A stretch of DNA of 64,000 bases from Candidatus Krumholzibacteriia bacterium. GTDB taxonomy: Bacteria > Krumholzibacteriota > Krumholzibacteriia > LZORAL124-64-63. Below the pieces are notes generated by a model. The model saw only the letters and a list, made by a program, of their open reading frames with translations. It was not told where the DNA came from and ran no database searches. Of this stretch, positions 31,366 through 40,680 are shown piece by piece. The position numbers and the translations under genes are program-made. Within the stretch, counting starts at the first letter, position 1. Every line of letters begins with the position of its first letter. The stretch lies in the NCBI GenBank assembly GCA_016744705.1, contig JADGDU010000021.1, positions 1-64,000 of the forward strand, given 5' to 3'.

Positions 31366-32385
31366 ATGTTAAATTCGGATTTCAATATCGGCGGTGTCCG
31401 GAAGGGTGTAGCCCTTCTGTGTCTGGTGCTGCTGATGGGGACAGTATGGTTCAGCGTGATGGAGGATTTCACTCCTCTGGACGCCTTGTATATGACTGTA
31501 ATCACCGTCAGCACGGTGGGCTTCAAGGAGGTCCACCAACTGGACATGTCCGGTCGGCTCTTCGTGGTTTTTCTCATCATCAGTGGATTGACCGTGATGA
31601 CCTACACCCTCGGGGCGGTGGGCCGGGTCATCATCGAAGGGTCCATCCACCGGTATCTCGGAAGGCAGCGCATGATGCGTGATGTGGATAAGTTAACAAA
31701 CCATTACCTGATTTGTGGTCATGGGCGCATGGGACAGATTCTGTGCGAGGAGCTGCAACGGGAAGGTGTGGATTTTGTGGTTATTGAAGGTGATCCGGAT
31801 GTGGCCGACAGGCTGGTTACTCAGGGTTATTTAGTTGTGGAAGGCGACGCCACCGAAGACCATGTGCTGGAAGGTGCGGGTGTGGCCCGGGCTAAGGGCT
31901 TGGTGGCTGTGGTTTCGAATAACGTGGATAACCTATATATCACTCTTTCGGCACGGGAGATGAGCCGCAAGGATAACCCCGGACTGTACATTCTGTCCCG
32001 GGCCACTGATCAGAACGCCAGCGAAAAAATTACCAGGGCAGGGGCTGATCGGGTCATTTCACCCTATGCTATTGGGGGGATGCGCATTGTGCAGGCCCTA
32101 CTACGGCCGACGGTGTCGGATTTTATGGATGTGGCCACCCAAACCAGTGGTTTGGATCTCATGTTCGAAGAGCTGAAGGTCAGCGAAAAATCCGGCCTCG
32201 ATGGAGTGGCCATCAAAGATTCGGGCATTCGTCAGAGTTTTGATGTGATTGTCATTGCCATCAAAAAACCGAGCGGCCGTATGGTTTTCAATCCCGGTCC
32301 TGAGGTCATCATGCAGGTTGGCGATGTGCTGATCGTGCTGGGTGATCGCGATCAATTGGATCGCCTGGAGTCGACCCGTCTTTGA
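31366..32385 (+). CDS. Two-TM potassium channel with RCK domains
   Basis: 339 residues from the ATG at 31366 after GGAGG. Two transmembrane helices flank the pore loop TVITVSTVGFKEV (filter TVGF instead of TVGYG). Then come the RCK-N Rossmann domain (HYLICGHGRMGQILCEEL...FVVIEGDPDVAD...GDATEDHVLEGAGV) and an RCK-C domain ending IMQVGDVLIVLGDRDQLDRLE. The architecture equals MthK/Kch-type channels gated by ligands on the cytosolic ring. It precedes cysK by 38 nt; a link is not evident. Confidence 0.9.
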   Translation: MLNSDFNIGGVRKGVALLCLVLLMGTVWFSVMEDFTPLDALYMTVITVSTVGFKEVHQLDMSGRLFVVFLIISGLTVMTYTLGAVGRVIIEGSIHRYLGRQRMMRDVDKLTNHYLICGHGRMGQILCEELQREGVDFVVIEGDPDVADRLVTQGYLVVEGDATEDHVLEGAGVARAKGLVAVVSNNVDNLYITLSAREMSRKDNPGLYILSRATDQNASEKITRAGADRVISPYAIGGMRIVQALLRPTVSDFMDVATQTSGLDLMFEELKVSEKSGLDGVAIKDSGIRQSFDVIVIAIKKPSGRMVFNPGPEVIMQVGDVLIVLGDRDQLDRLESTRL

Positions 32386-32423
32386 ATAAAGCCGGTGTCG
32401 GCCGGGCCTTCCCGGAAGGCACC

Positions 32424-33359
32424 ATGAGAAAAAAAATCTACGATAACATAGCCCAATTGACGGGCGATACCCCTCTGGTTCGTTTGAATTCCCTGAACGA
32501 ATCCAAGATGGAAATACTAGCCAAACTTGAATCATTCAACCCCATGGGCAGTGTTAAGGATCGCATCGGTGTGGCCATGCTGGAGCAGGCCATGTCTGAT
32601 GGATTGCTCCAACCCGGGGGGCATGTCATCGAGGCCACCAGTGGCAATACGGGCATCGGTTTGGCCTTTGCCTGCGCGGCTAAAGGTCTCGAAGTGACCC
32701 TGGTGATGCCTGAAAGCATGTCTCTGGAGCGCCGTGCTGTTTTGCGGGCTATGGGGGCCAAGTTGGTTTTGACCGATGCATCCCAAGGCATGAAAGGGTC
32801 CATGGCCCAAGCCCAGGAGTTGTTGGATGCCACCGACGGCGCATTTATGCCCCAACAGTTCAGCAATCCGGCCAACCCCGAGGCCCATCGCCAGGGTACG
32901 GCCAGGGAGATTTGGGAAGCCACCGATGGCCAGGTGGATGTGTTGGTGGCCGGTGTTGGAACCGGCGGCACTCTTTCCGGTTGTGGTGGTCAGTTGCGCC
33001 AATGGAATCCAGACCTCAAGATTGTAGCCGTGGAGCCCGAAGGCTCCCCGGTGATTTCCGGTGGAGCATCCGGTCCCCATAAAATTATGGGTATTGGAGC
33101 CGGGTTTATTCCCGACAATCTGGACACGTCCCTCATCGACGAAGTGATTTCCGTTAGCAACGACGAGGCCATGGCCATGGCCCGCCGCGCCGCCTGTGAA
33201 GAAGGGCTGTTTGTGGGGATCTCTTCGGGCGCCGCTCTGGTGGCAGCCCTGCGCCACGCTCAGGAAAATTCCCTGGCTGGAAAACGTCTGGTGGTGGTCT
33301 TGCCGGATTTCGGAGAGCGGTATCTTTCCACCGACCTTTTTTCTGAATTCATGAATTGA
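32424..33359 (+). CDS. cysK: Cysteine synthase A
   Basis: 311 residues. It is PLP-dependent: the Lys in NPMGSVKDRIGVAM, substrate loop EATSGNTGIGLAFACAAKG, phosphate-binding GVGTGGTLSG and the late GISSGAALVAAL loop. It makes L-cysteine from O-acetylserine and sulfide. The ATG at 32424 follows GGAAGG; the frame is open 14 codons further upstream. The serine acetyltransferase gene follows 22 nt downstream, giving the full two-step pathway and allowing a cysteine synthase complex. Confidence 0.95.
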   Translation: MRKKIYDNIAQLTGDTPLVRLNSLNESKMEILAKLESFNPMGSVKDRIGVAMLEQAMSDGLLQPGGHVIEATSGNTGIGLAFACAAKGLEVTLVMPESMSLERRAVLRAMGAKLVLTDASQGMKGSMAQAQELLDATDGAFMPQQFSNPANPEAHRQGTAREIWEATDGQVDVLVAGVGTGGTLSGCGGQLRQWNPDLKIVAVEPEGSPVISGGASGPHKIMGIGAGFIPDNLDTSLIDEVISVSNDEAMAMARRAACEEGLFVGISSGAALVAALRHAQENSLAGKRLVVVLPDFGERYLSTDLFSEFMN

Positions 33360-33381
33360 TCAACGGGTAAGGGATGCAGTG

Positions 33382-34308
33382 ATGACCAATGAAAACCGGG
33401 TTGCCCGGCTCAGAAAATTGACCACCCAAATGGTGGGCAGTTATCAGGAACTGGGTGGCATTAACCGTTTGGGAGAAAAGGACCTACCGTCGCAACCCGC
33501 GGTTGTGGGTATTTTGGAGGAACTCCTGACGGTGATCTTTCCCGGCTATTACGGTGTTCCCGTGCCCCGGGATGCTGATTTGGAATTGTTGCTGGGTGCA
33601 CGCTTGGATCTTCTGAACCGGCATCTGGCTGATATGATCGAGCAGACTCTGGTTTTCTGTTACAAAAGAAAATGTCACTGCACTTCTCTGTGGGAGCTTG
33701 AACCTTCCGAGGATTGGGCCTCCGCTCTGAAAACCATGGCCAAGCGTACCGCCATGGAATATCTGGAACAATTACCTGCCATCCGCCAACTGCTGGACAC
33801 CGATGTTTTAGCAGCCTATGAGGGGGACCCTGCGGCCGCCAATTTGGAAGAGATCATTCTTTGCTATCCTGGTGTTCAGGCCATTGCCGTGCACCGCTTG
33901 GCGCACCCCCTGTACCTTATGGGAGTGCCTCTGCTGCCGCGCATCATGAATGAATGGGCCCACCAGAAAACCGGGGTGGATATCCATCCAGGCGCTACCG
34001 TGGGACCTTATTTTTTCATCGATCACGGAACCGGAGTGGTCATCGGTGAAACCACCGTCATAGGCCAGCACGTGAAGATCTATCAGAGTGTGACTTTGGG
34101 GGCTCTCAGTTTTTCCCGCAATGACGACGGCAGCCTGGTCAAAGGGGGGAAACGCCATCCCACACTGGCTGACGGTGTCACCATTTATGCCAATGCCACC
34201 ATCCTGGGAGGCGATACCATAATTGGTGAAAATGCTGTCATTGGTGGCGGTACCTGGATCACGAAATCCGTGCCAGCTGGCGAAAAAGTTGTGTCCGGCG
34301 GAGGGTGA
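33382..34308 (+). CDS. cysE: Serine O-acetyltransferase
   Basis: 308 residues. A helical N-terminal domain ends with VQAIAVHRLAHPLYL; the left-handed beta-helix of hexapeptide repeats contains DIHPGATVGPYFFIDHGTGVVIGETTVIGQHVKIYQSVTLGA (catalytic Asp/His region) and GGKRHPTLADGVTIYANATILGG. The longer N-terminus and Gly-rich short tail resemble EpsC/SATase of anaerobes and plants. It makes O-acetylserine for CysK encoded just upstream. The tail lacks the usual terminal Ile that docks in CysK (ends VSGGG). Confidence 0.93.
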   Translation: MTNENRVARLRKLTTQMVGSYQELGGINRLGEKDLPSQPAVVGILEELLTVIFPGYYGVPVPRDADLELLLGARLDLLNRHLADMIEQTLVFCYKRKCHCTSLWELEPSEDWASALKTMAKRTAMEYLEQLPAIRQLLDTDVLAAYEGDPAAANLEEIILCYPGVQAIAVHRLAHPLYLMGVPLLPRIMNEWAHQKTGVDIHPGATVGPYFFIDHGTGVVIGETTVIGQHVKIYQSVTLGALSFSRNDDGSLVKGGKRHPTLADGVTIYANATILGGDTIIGENAVIGGGTWITKSVPAGEKVVSGGG

Positions 34309-34398
34309 TGCAGGGCTGGCTTTTAGGTGGGTTTCTATGTTAGAGTTCTCTTACCAACTTGGAAGAGCACATTTTTTCTGAAAGAGGCTTTTCGACCC

Positions 34399-36408
34399 AT
34401 GGTATTACCATTGCGCAATTCTCTCAGTGTCGCCCTTCTCCTAGGGACCATTTTTTGGGGCGGTATATCCACGGCCCAGGATCGATCCGACTTGCCCCAG
34501 CTGAACCGTGCCCGTTTTGAATCCACCAAACTCTCTGCAGGAGATAAGGATGGCAGTTTGGGAGATGCCGCTTCCCGAAGCTCTTTCTACGATGTTTTGC
34601 GCTACGGTCTGGAGCTACGCATCAATCCAGGGGAAGGCACTCTGGATGGCTCGGTGCGCATGAGTTTCACCAGCCTTGTGCCCGATTTTCAGACTTTTGT
34701 TTTTGATCTGGACACCCAGTTGGGAATTGAGCGAATTGTTTATCACGGCAGTGAGTTGGCTTTCAATCAGATGGCCGGTGATTCCGTTGTGGTCTTACTG
34801 CCGGCTGCCCTGGCCCAAGGGCAGATGGATTCCCTGGTGGTGGAATATTCTGGCCACCCCCGGGAACCTCACGTGGATCGCGGTTTGATTTACCGCACCA
34901 ACCTGGATGACGCTCCGGTAGTGGCCAACATGAGTGAACCCGCCTACGCCAAATATTGGTGGCCCTGTAAAGACCGCCCCGATGATAAAGCATTCACCTC
35001 TGTCCGTATCACGGTGCCGGATACCTTGGTGGCGGTTTCCAACGGCACACTCATCTCTGAAGAGGCAGCAGACCCGGGCTGGAAAACCTATTTTTGGAGT
35101 GAAGCCTATCCCATGCCCACCTACCTGGTGTCTGTGGCGATCAGTAATTATCTGTTGCAATCGGAGCAATGCGACACCTCCCATGGCTCCAGTATCCCCT
35201 TGCGGCATTGGGTTTTCCCCATCGATTTTGACGATGCTCTTATCGATTTTGAGCCCGTGTGCGAAATGATGGATTTGTGCGAAGGACACTTTGGCCCTTA
35301 CCCCTTCCAGGGCGAAAAATATGGGCATGCGGAATTCATGTGGTCCGGAGCGATGGAGCACACCACCGTCACCAGCATCGGTCATAGTTCCATCCATGGG
35401 AATGGTTCCCGGGATTGGCTCATTGTCCATGAACTGGGGCATCAATGGTTTGGTGATAGCCTGACGCCACATACCTGGGCGGACATCTGGTTGAATGAAG
35501 GGTTTGCCACCTATACGGAAGCCCTGTGGCAGGAGCACAAAGGCGGCCGGGAAGATTACCTAGCATATCTGGATTTCTGGCGCCGGGAGTCGGTCTGGGC
35601 CTTCCAGGGGCCGGTTTATGATCCTGTCCCGGTTTTTCCCGGTCGCGTGATCTATGACAAGGGGTCCTGGATATTGCATATGCTGCGCGAGCGTATGGGT
35701 GATGTGGCCTTCTTCGCACTGGTTCAGGATTGGGCCAATGGCGGAGGGCGCCCCGGAGGAACTGTCACCACCGAAGATTTTATCTCCCTGGCCGAGAGTT
35801 TTGCAGGTCAGAACTTACAGGATTTTTTCTGGCCTTATCTGGAAACCAATTACAGTCCGGAAATCGTTTTCAATCACCAAATCAGCCAAGGCGATGCCGG
35901 AGACAATACCAGGCTGGAAGTTTCTTTGCGCCAAGTACAGGATCGTATATTCGACAATGTTTTCCCGGTGGCGGTGACCACTTCTTCGGGTGTGGAATAT
36001 TTCGATGTACCACTCATGGGGCGAACCACCTCGGCTATTTTTCAGCTATCATCACCCGTGCTTTCAGTGGAACTGGATCCTGAATCCAGCGTGCTGTGGA
36101 AAGCCTCCAGCAGTTCGGGCCAATCTGTTGGTATGTTTCTGGTCTATCCCAATCCATCTCTTGATCATTATGTATATCTGCGCTTCCACTTGGAGGAAGC
36201 TGCTCCTGTTGTGGTGAGGATTTATGATGTCAGGGGGCGGGAAGTGGCCTACATGAACTTGGGTCAGGTCTTGCCGGATCTGGGTTTTAATGAATATGTT
36301 TGGGATGAGAAAGATAATTCCGGGGTCTTGGTGGCGGCTGGGGTTTATTGGGCGGTGATGGAGGTTCTGGGTGAGCGCTCAGTCCAAAAATTCACCATAG
36401 TGCGTTAA
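34399..36408 (+). CDS. Secreted M1-family aminopeptidase with FlgD-like C-terminal domain
   Basis: 669 residues from the ATG at 34399, giving a signal peptide (LRNSLSVALLLGTIFWGGISTAQ). The M1 domain has a GAMEN-like GAMEHTTVTS (about residue 315) and zinc motif VHELGHQWFGDSLTPHTWAD...NEGFATYTE (about 343-370). The C-terminal ~90 residues (VYPNPSLDHYVYLRF...LVAAGVYWAVMEV) are the FlgD-like sorting module. It is a zinc aminopeptidase for peptide degradation outside the cell or at the surface. The upstream in-frame extension lacks a good ribosome site. Confidence 0.9.
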   Translation: MVLPLRNSLSVALLLGTIFWGGISTAQDRSDLPQLNRARFESTKLSAGDKDGSLGDAASRSSFYDVLRYGLELRINPGEGTLDGSVRMSFTSLVPDFQTFVFDLDTQLGIERIVYHGSELAFNQMAGDSVVVLLPAALAQGQMDSLVVEYSGHPREPHVDRGLIYRTNLDDAPVVANMSEPAYAKYWWPCKDRPDDKAFTSVRITVPDTLVAVSNGTLISEEAADPGWKTYFWSEAYPMPTYLVSVAISNYLLQSEQCDTSHGSSIPLRHWVFPIDFDDALIDFEPVCEMMDLCEGHFGPYPFQGEKYGHAEFMWSGAMEHTTVTSIGHSSIHGNGSRDWLIVHELGHQWFGDSLTPHTWADIWLNEGFATYTEALWQEHKGGREDYLAYLDFWRRESVWAFQGPVYDPVPVFPGRVIYDKGSWILHMLRERMGDVAFFALVQDWANGGGRPGGTVTTEDFISLAESFAGQNLQDFFWPYLETNYSPEIVFNHQISQGDAGDNTRLEVSLRQVQDRIFDNVFPVAVTTSSGVEYFDVPLMGRTTSAIFQLSSPVLSVELDPESSVLWKASSSSGQSVGMFLVYPNPSLDHYVYLRFHLEEAAPVVVRIYDVRGREVAYMNLGQVLPDLGFNEYVWDEKDNSGVLVAAGVYWAVMEVLGERSVQKFTIVR

Positions 36409-36461
36409 AAAAATTGTTCCGCAAAGAATGGGTTGTGCCCCTGAGAATGTCGCTGGCTCAT

Positions 36462-36479
36462 AACCTGCAACTGCAGGTT
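36462..36479 (+). promoter_or_regulatory. Palindrome abutting the transposase start codon
   Basis: AACCTGCA and TGCAGGTT (8-bp arms, 2-nt centre) end one base before the ATG at 36481 and include the only SD-like bases (CAGG). In mRNA it would hide the ribosome site when transcribed from outside, a common insertion-sequence safeguard; as DNA it could be an operator. Confidence 0.5.
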
Positions 36480-36480
36480 T

Positions 36481-37590
36481 ATGAAATATCTCAAGAACCA
36501 ACCCCACGGCTGGCAACCACCACACTGCCCAAACCCTAAGTGTAAATGCCATAAACCATTACCAGATGGCTTCCCCTTCAAAGAAGATGGTACCTACTTG
36601 AGGAAGACGGACAACAGAAGGATACAGCGATACCTCTGTCTCGTATGTAATCGCTCCTTCAGCACCCAAACGTTCAGCACAACATACTGGTTGAAAAGGC
36701 CCAATCTGATAGTGGATATTTTCATGAAATCAAACGGAGGCATGGCTAACCGGCAAATTGCCAGAGACTTAAAGGTTAACCCAGGCACAATCGACCGAAC
36801 ATTATGCCGCATGGGAAGGCACTCTCTATTGTTTCATGCAAAGCAAATGCAAAATGCTGCACCACCCTCCGAAATTGTTGTCGATGGCTTTGTCTCTTTC
36901 GAACTCAGTCAATACTTCCCATTCCATCATCACAACGCAGTGGAAAAGGACACCGATTTCTTCATCTACTTTGCTGACAGTGAGGTACGACGGTCAGGCA
37001 CGATGACCCAGGAACAAAAAATCAGGCGCCTGGAACTTGAAACGATTCATGGTAAACCGGACAGCCAGGCCGTTCGAAAAGACATGACCCATTTGCTTCA
37101 GGTGACACTTAAGGGTCAACAGTCAGCCGTGGTTCACAGTGACGCCCACAAATCTTACCCAAGGGCGATCCGGGATACGAATTGCGCCATCACACATATT
37201 GTCACACCGGGAAAGAACCACCGGGACAAGCATAACAAGCTGTGGGCAATTAACTTACTTGATGGACTAACCCGTCACAGCTGCGCAAATCACAAACGAG
37301 AAACCCTTTCCTGGTCTAAACGCAGGCAGTCCAGTGCTTACCGCATGGGACTTTTTATGGTTTGGAGGAACTATATAAAATGTCGACGAGAGAAGAATCC
37401 ATCAGGTCCTACACCGGCCATGGAACGTGGGATGTTTAATCATCGGCTTACAGTGGAAGAAGTTTTTAGTGAACGTATCTTCCGTGATCATTTAGAGTTG
37501 CCAGGCCGGTGGGCAGATTACTATGATCAGAAAGTGGTGACACGCGCTTTGCCCAAAAACAACCAGCATGAGTTACGGTATGCACGCTAA
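36481..37590 (+). CDS. IS1-like DDE transposase
   Basis: 369 residues in one frame. An N-terminal zinc ribbon (CPNPKCKC...RYLCLVCNRSFS) and HTH (MANRQIARDLKVNPGTIDRTL) correspond to InsA of IS1; the DDE domain has candidate acidic residues in EIVVDGFVSF, VVHSDAHKSYP and NHKRETLSWSKRRQS, the last like the IS1 'SLSFSKS' region. This single-frame architecture differs from the two-frame classical IS1. Family assignment is by motif resemblance; IS1595 is the alternative. A deleted relative lies directly downstream. Confidence 0.8.
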   Translation: MKYLKNQPHGWQPPHCPNPKCKCHKPLPDGFPFKEDGTYLRKTDNRRIQRYLCLVCNRSFSTQTFSTTYWLKRPNLIVDIFMKSNGGMANRQIARDLKVNPGTIDRTLCRMGRHSLLFHAKQMQNAAPPSEIVVDGFVSFELSQYFPFHHHNAVEKDTDFFIYFADSEVRRSGTMTQEQKIRRLELETIHGKPDSQAVRKDMTHLLQVTLKGQQSAVVHSDAHKSYPRAIRDTNCAITHIVTPGKNHRDKHNKLWAINLLDGLTRHSCANHKRETLSWSKRRQSSAYRMGLFMVWRNYIKCRREKNPSGPTPAMERGMFNHRLTVEEVFSERIFRDHLELPGRWADYYDQKVVTRALPKNNQHELRYAR

Positions 37591-37698
37591 AAACTAAATC
37601 GATGAATCAAAAACATAGTTAAGAATAAAACTAGCGACATTCTCAGGGGCACAACCCAATATGTGAGGTATGACTTCACTAATTTTTCCATCAAATGA

Positions 37699-38184
37699 CT
37701 GTCATGTGGAAGAACCTTCTCAACTCAATCATTTTCCTCTACATACTGGCAAAAACGGCCGGACCTCGATAAACAAATTTTCGTAAATTCAGCAAATGGC
37801 ATGGCAAATAGCCAGTTAGCGCGAGTAGTAGGATGCTGCCCCTCAACTGTGGACAGAAAACTGGACCGCATGGGACGCCCCGACCCGAGGGCCATTGAAA
37901 AATCCACGTCGGAGATATTTGAAAATCTAATTGGAGATCAAAGGCATGTAGCAGTTTACACCGATCAGCATAAGCATTCTGTCCGCCCGCAAATGAAATA
38001 TGGTGACCAGGTAACTCACATAAAAACATCGAGTCAGGTCCATCGGGGGCATTACAACAACCTATTTGCAGTCAATCGGCATGACATGATGTTACGTCAC
38101 GGGAGCAAAAACCACACAAGAGAGACTATTGCATTTTCCAAGCGCCGGCAGGCAGGAATATTAGGCAGTGAAACTGAAAAATGA
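37699..38184 (+). pseudogene. Internally deleted relative of the IS1-like transposase
   Basis: The in-frame translation begins SCGRTFSTQSFSSTYWQKRP, matching the upstream transposase at its second zinc-ribbon half, and continues through the HTH (GMANSQLARVVGCCPSTVDRKLDRMGR). It then jumps over about 80 residues, including the first catalytic Asp, to PDPRAIEKSTSEIFENLI, VYTDQHKHS and NHTRETIAFSKRRQAG before a premature TGA. There is no start codon for the true N-terminus. It is diverged from, not a copy of, the neighbour, so it is an older insertion of the same family. Confidence 0.8.
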
Positions 38185-38319
38185 AGTGAACATTCTCTGC
38201 GGGACAATAAAAAGGATAAAGTACTCTCTGGAATAACCGAATCAATCCCCACGAAACCCTGTTCCCAGATAACAATAGTTTTCCGGGAATAAACAGAAAT
38301 TTAAATGGGGAGCAGTGCC

Positions 38320-40662
38320 GTGATTGATGACGGAGATCTGGAAATCTTTGCAGCCTTTGTCGAAGAGGGCGAGGAAATGATGGATGATGTCGAACCTCAG
38401 CTCGTTGAGTTAGAGCAAAGTTCGACGGACGGCTTGGTTGATCTCGAGACAATCAACAGCATTTTCCGGCTGTTTCATTCCATGAAGGGGAGTGCCGGAT
38501 TTTTGGAGTTGAATTGCATCGTCAAGTTGACTCACAGAGCCGAAAACCTCCTGGATATATTCCGTAAGGAACAGGCCAAATTGGAAGGCCCGGATGTTAC
38601 TTTGCTGCTGCAAACTATCGATTTATTACGGAAAACCATGACCGATTTGGTAGAGACCGGACAGGACGATACATTCTCCGTCGAGGTGGATGAATTGGTC
38701 GGCCAATTACAGGTTTCCATAGATAAAAAATTGAATCCGGACAGTGTCGTGGCAGAGCCAGAGGTTGTGGCAGACTTAGCACCGTCTGATCCGGAACCGG
38801 AAGCCGAGGCTAGCCCCGTGTTTCCCAAAATTAAAATCACACCCGAGATGCACGCCAAGTATATGGAAGAGGCCGAAGAGCTTCTGGACTTTTCAGAGCA
38901 GGATTTGCTTTCAGCTTTGGATGGCGCAGCGGGAGAAGTGGATTTGGCGGAAGCGCTACGCTGTTTGCATAGCTTTAAAGGCAATTCCGGTTTTATGGGT
39001 TACACCCACTTGGAAAAATTGACCCACAAAACTGAGTCTACACTGGAGAAAGTGGTCGAAGGGGAAATTGAAGCTGACGAAAAGGCTTTGACCATTTTCC
39101 TGGCAGTAGTCGATGCCCTCAGAAAGGCTGTGGGAGAATTGGCTGATGGCGGTTCTTGTGATGCCTCGGCGCTTGAGGTTTTGCAAGTGAGGCTGGATGA
39201 CTTCCTTGAACATACGAATGGCCAGGAGGGGGCACCGGTGGTGCTTGAGACTCCGGCCAAGAAAAAATCCGGGTTTATTCCTCTTGCGGGCATGAAAAAG
39301 CCAACACCGGCCGCTCCTGCTGAAGCCCTGGCTACTAATCCCGTGGTTGTGGAGCCCGTGGCTGAAGTTGCCATACCTGCACCCGCAGCCAAGCCTGTGC
39401 CCGTGGCCAAGCCTGCTGCTGCCACCACCGCCAAAGGCAGTGGCACAAAAGCGGCTTCGGCGCCCCCGGCAAAAAAAGCATCCGGCAGCATCCGAGTGGA
39501 CCTTGCCAAGCTCGATTCTCTTATGAACCTGGTGGGAGAGTTGGTCATTGCCGAAGCCATGGTTACGCGCAATCCCGACCTCATTGGGCATGAATTCGAA
39601 AACCTGGAAAAGGCTTCCCATCATCTGCGGCGCATCACTAGCGACCTGCAGGATGTGGCCATGTCCGTGCGTATGGTTCCGCTTTCCGGAACATTCAAAA
39701 AAATGGTTCGACTGGTTCATGATACGGGCCTCAAGGCTGGTAAAAAAGTCAACCTTGAGCTTAAGGGCGAAGACACCGAAGTGGACAAGACCGTTATTGA
39801 AATGATATCAGATCCTTTGGTGCACATCGTACGAAACGCGATTGATCATGGTTTGGAGAATCCTGAAGAACGCGCGGCAACTGAGAAAACAGAATCTGGA
39901 ACCGTAACCATCGAGGCACGTCACGAAAGTGGCGAGGTTTGGATCACTGTCAGTGATGACGGTAAAGGTATGGAACGGGAAGTCATTCTGAACAAGGCCA
40001 TTGATAAGGGTCTTGTGGATGGTGACGGCAGCGATTTGAGGGATGAAGATGTCTTCAAGATGGTGTTTGAACCTGGCTTCTCCACCGCAGCGGCGGTGAC
40101 GGAAATTTCCGGCCGTGGTGTGGGGATGGATGTGGTCAAGAAGAACATCGAAAAGATCAATGGCAAGGTGGATATCAAAAGTACCTTTGGCAAGGGAAGC
40201 CAGTTCAAAATGCGGATTCCCCTGACAATGGCCATCATCGAAGGCATGCTGGTGCGCGTAGGGAAATCCACTTACAACATTCCACTGCTTTCCATTCGTG
40301 AGGCGTTCAGGCCCACCTCTTCTCAAGTTACGGTCACCCCGGACGGAGTGGAAGTGGTCAAGCTGCGGGATGACATGATACCCGTGGTCCGCATGCACAA
40401 CATGTATGGCATTGATCCGACCTTTGATCAGCTGGAAGAAGGAATTCTTGTGGTCGTAGAGAATGACGGCTTTAGCGCCGCGCTCTTCGTGGATGAGATT
40501 CTGGGACAACAGCAGACGGTGGTTAAAGGTTTGTCCGATTATGTGGGCTCGCCCCACGGTGTCAGTGGTTGCACCATTTTGGGTGACGGCCGCATCAGTC
40601 TGATTCTCGACGTGGCCACAATTTTGGCCAATACCGCCACGTCTCCCGTGGCAATGGTATAG
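38320..40662 (+). CDS. cheA: Chemotaxis histidine kinase CheA with two Hpt domains
   Basis: 780 residues from the GTG at 38320, whose GGGGAG site contains the alternative ATG at 38305. Two phosphotransfer domains: RLFHSMKGSAGFLE (His near 53) and CLHSFKGNSGFMGY (His near 217). Then an Ala/Pro linker, dimerisation helices (SIRVDLAKLDSLMNLVGELV), an ATPase domain (HIVRNAIDHGLENPEER, DDGKGM, ISGRGVGMDVV) and a CheW-like P5. No separate P2 domain is obvious. It phosphorylates CheB and CheY encoded downstream. First gene of the che operon. Confidence 0.95.
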   Translation: MIDDGDLEIFAAFVEEGEEMMDDVEPQLVELEQSSTDGLVDLETINSIFRLFHSMKGSAGFLELNCIVKLTHRAENLLDIFRKEQAKLEGPDVTLLLQTIDLLRKTMTDLVETGQDDTFSVEVDELVGQLQVSIDKKLNPDSVVAEPEVVADLAPSDPEPEAEASPVFPKIKITPEMHAKYMEEAEELLDFSEQDLLSALDGAAGEVDLAEALRCLHSFKGNSGFMGYTHLEKLTHKTESTLEKVVEGEIEADEKALTIFLAVVDALRKAVGELADGGSCDASALEVLQVRLDDFLEHTNGQEGAPVVLETPAKKKSGFIPLAGMKKPTPAAPAEALATNPVVVEPVAEVAIPAPAAKPVPVAKPAAATTAKGSGTKAASAPPAKKASGSIRVDLAKLDSLMNLVGELVIAEAMVTRNPDLIGHEFENLEKASHHLRRITSDLQDVAMSVRMVPLSGTFKKMVRLVHDTGLKAGKKVNLELKGEDTEVDKTVIEMISDPLVHIVRNAIDHGLENPEERAATEKTESGTVTIEARHESGEVWITVSDDGKGMEREVILNKAIDKGLVDGDGSDLRDEDVFKMVFEPGFSTAAAVTEISGRGVGMDVVKKNIEKINGKVDIKSTFGKGSQFKMRIPLTMAIIEGMLVRVGKSTYNIPLLSIREAFRPTSSQVTVTPDGVEVVKLRDDMIPVVRMHNMYGIDPTFDQLEEGILVVVENDGFSAALFVDEILGQQQTVVKGLSDYVGSPHGVSGCTILGDGRISLILDVATILANTATSPVAMV

Positions 40663-40680
40663 GAAATACGGAGGTTGATT

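Larger units (their letters stand above)
36429..37658 (+). mobile_element. IS1-like insertion sequence with perfect 26-bp inverted repeats
   Basis: The 26-nt left end (36429-36454, beginning TGGGTTGTGCCCCTGAG) is repeated exactly in inverted orientation at 37633-37658. Between them lies one transposase gene. No evident target duplication. Total length 1230 bp. Perfect ends and an intact gene suggest recent activity. Confidence 0.92.

Noticed and set aside
37801..38184. Independent small protein of 127 residues
   Set aside because: The frame aligns on both sides of an internal deletion with the neighbouring transposase and extends upstream without a start, so it is a remnant.
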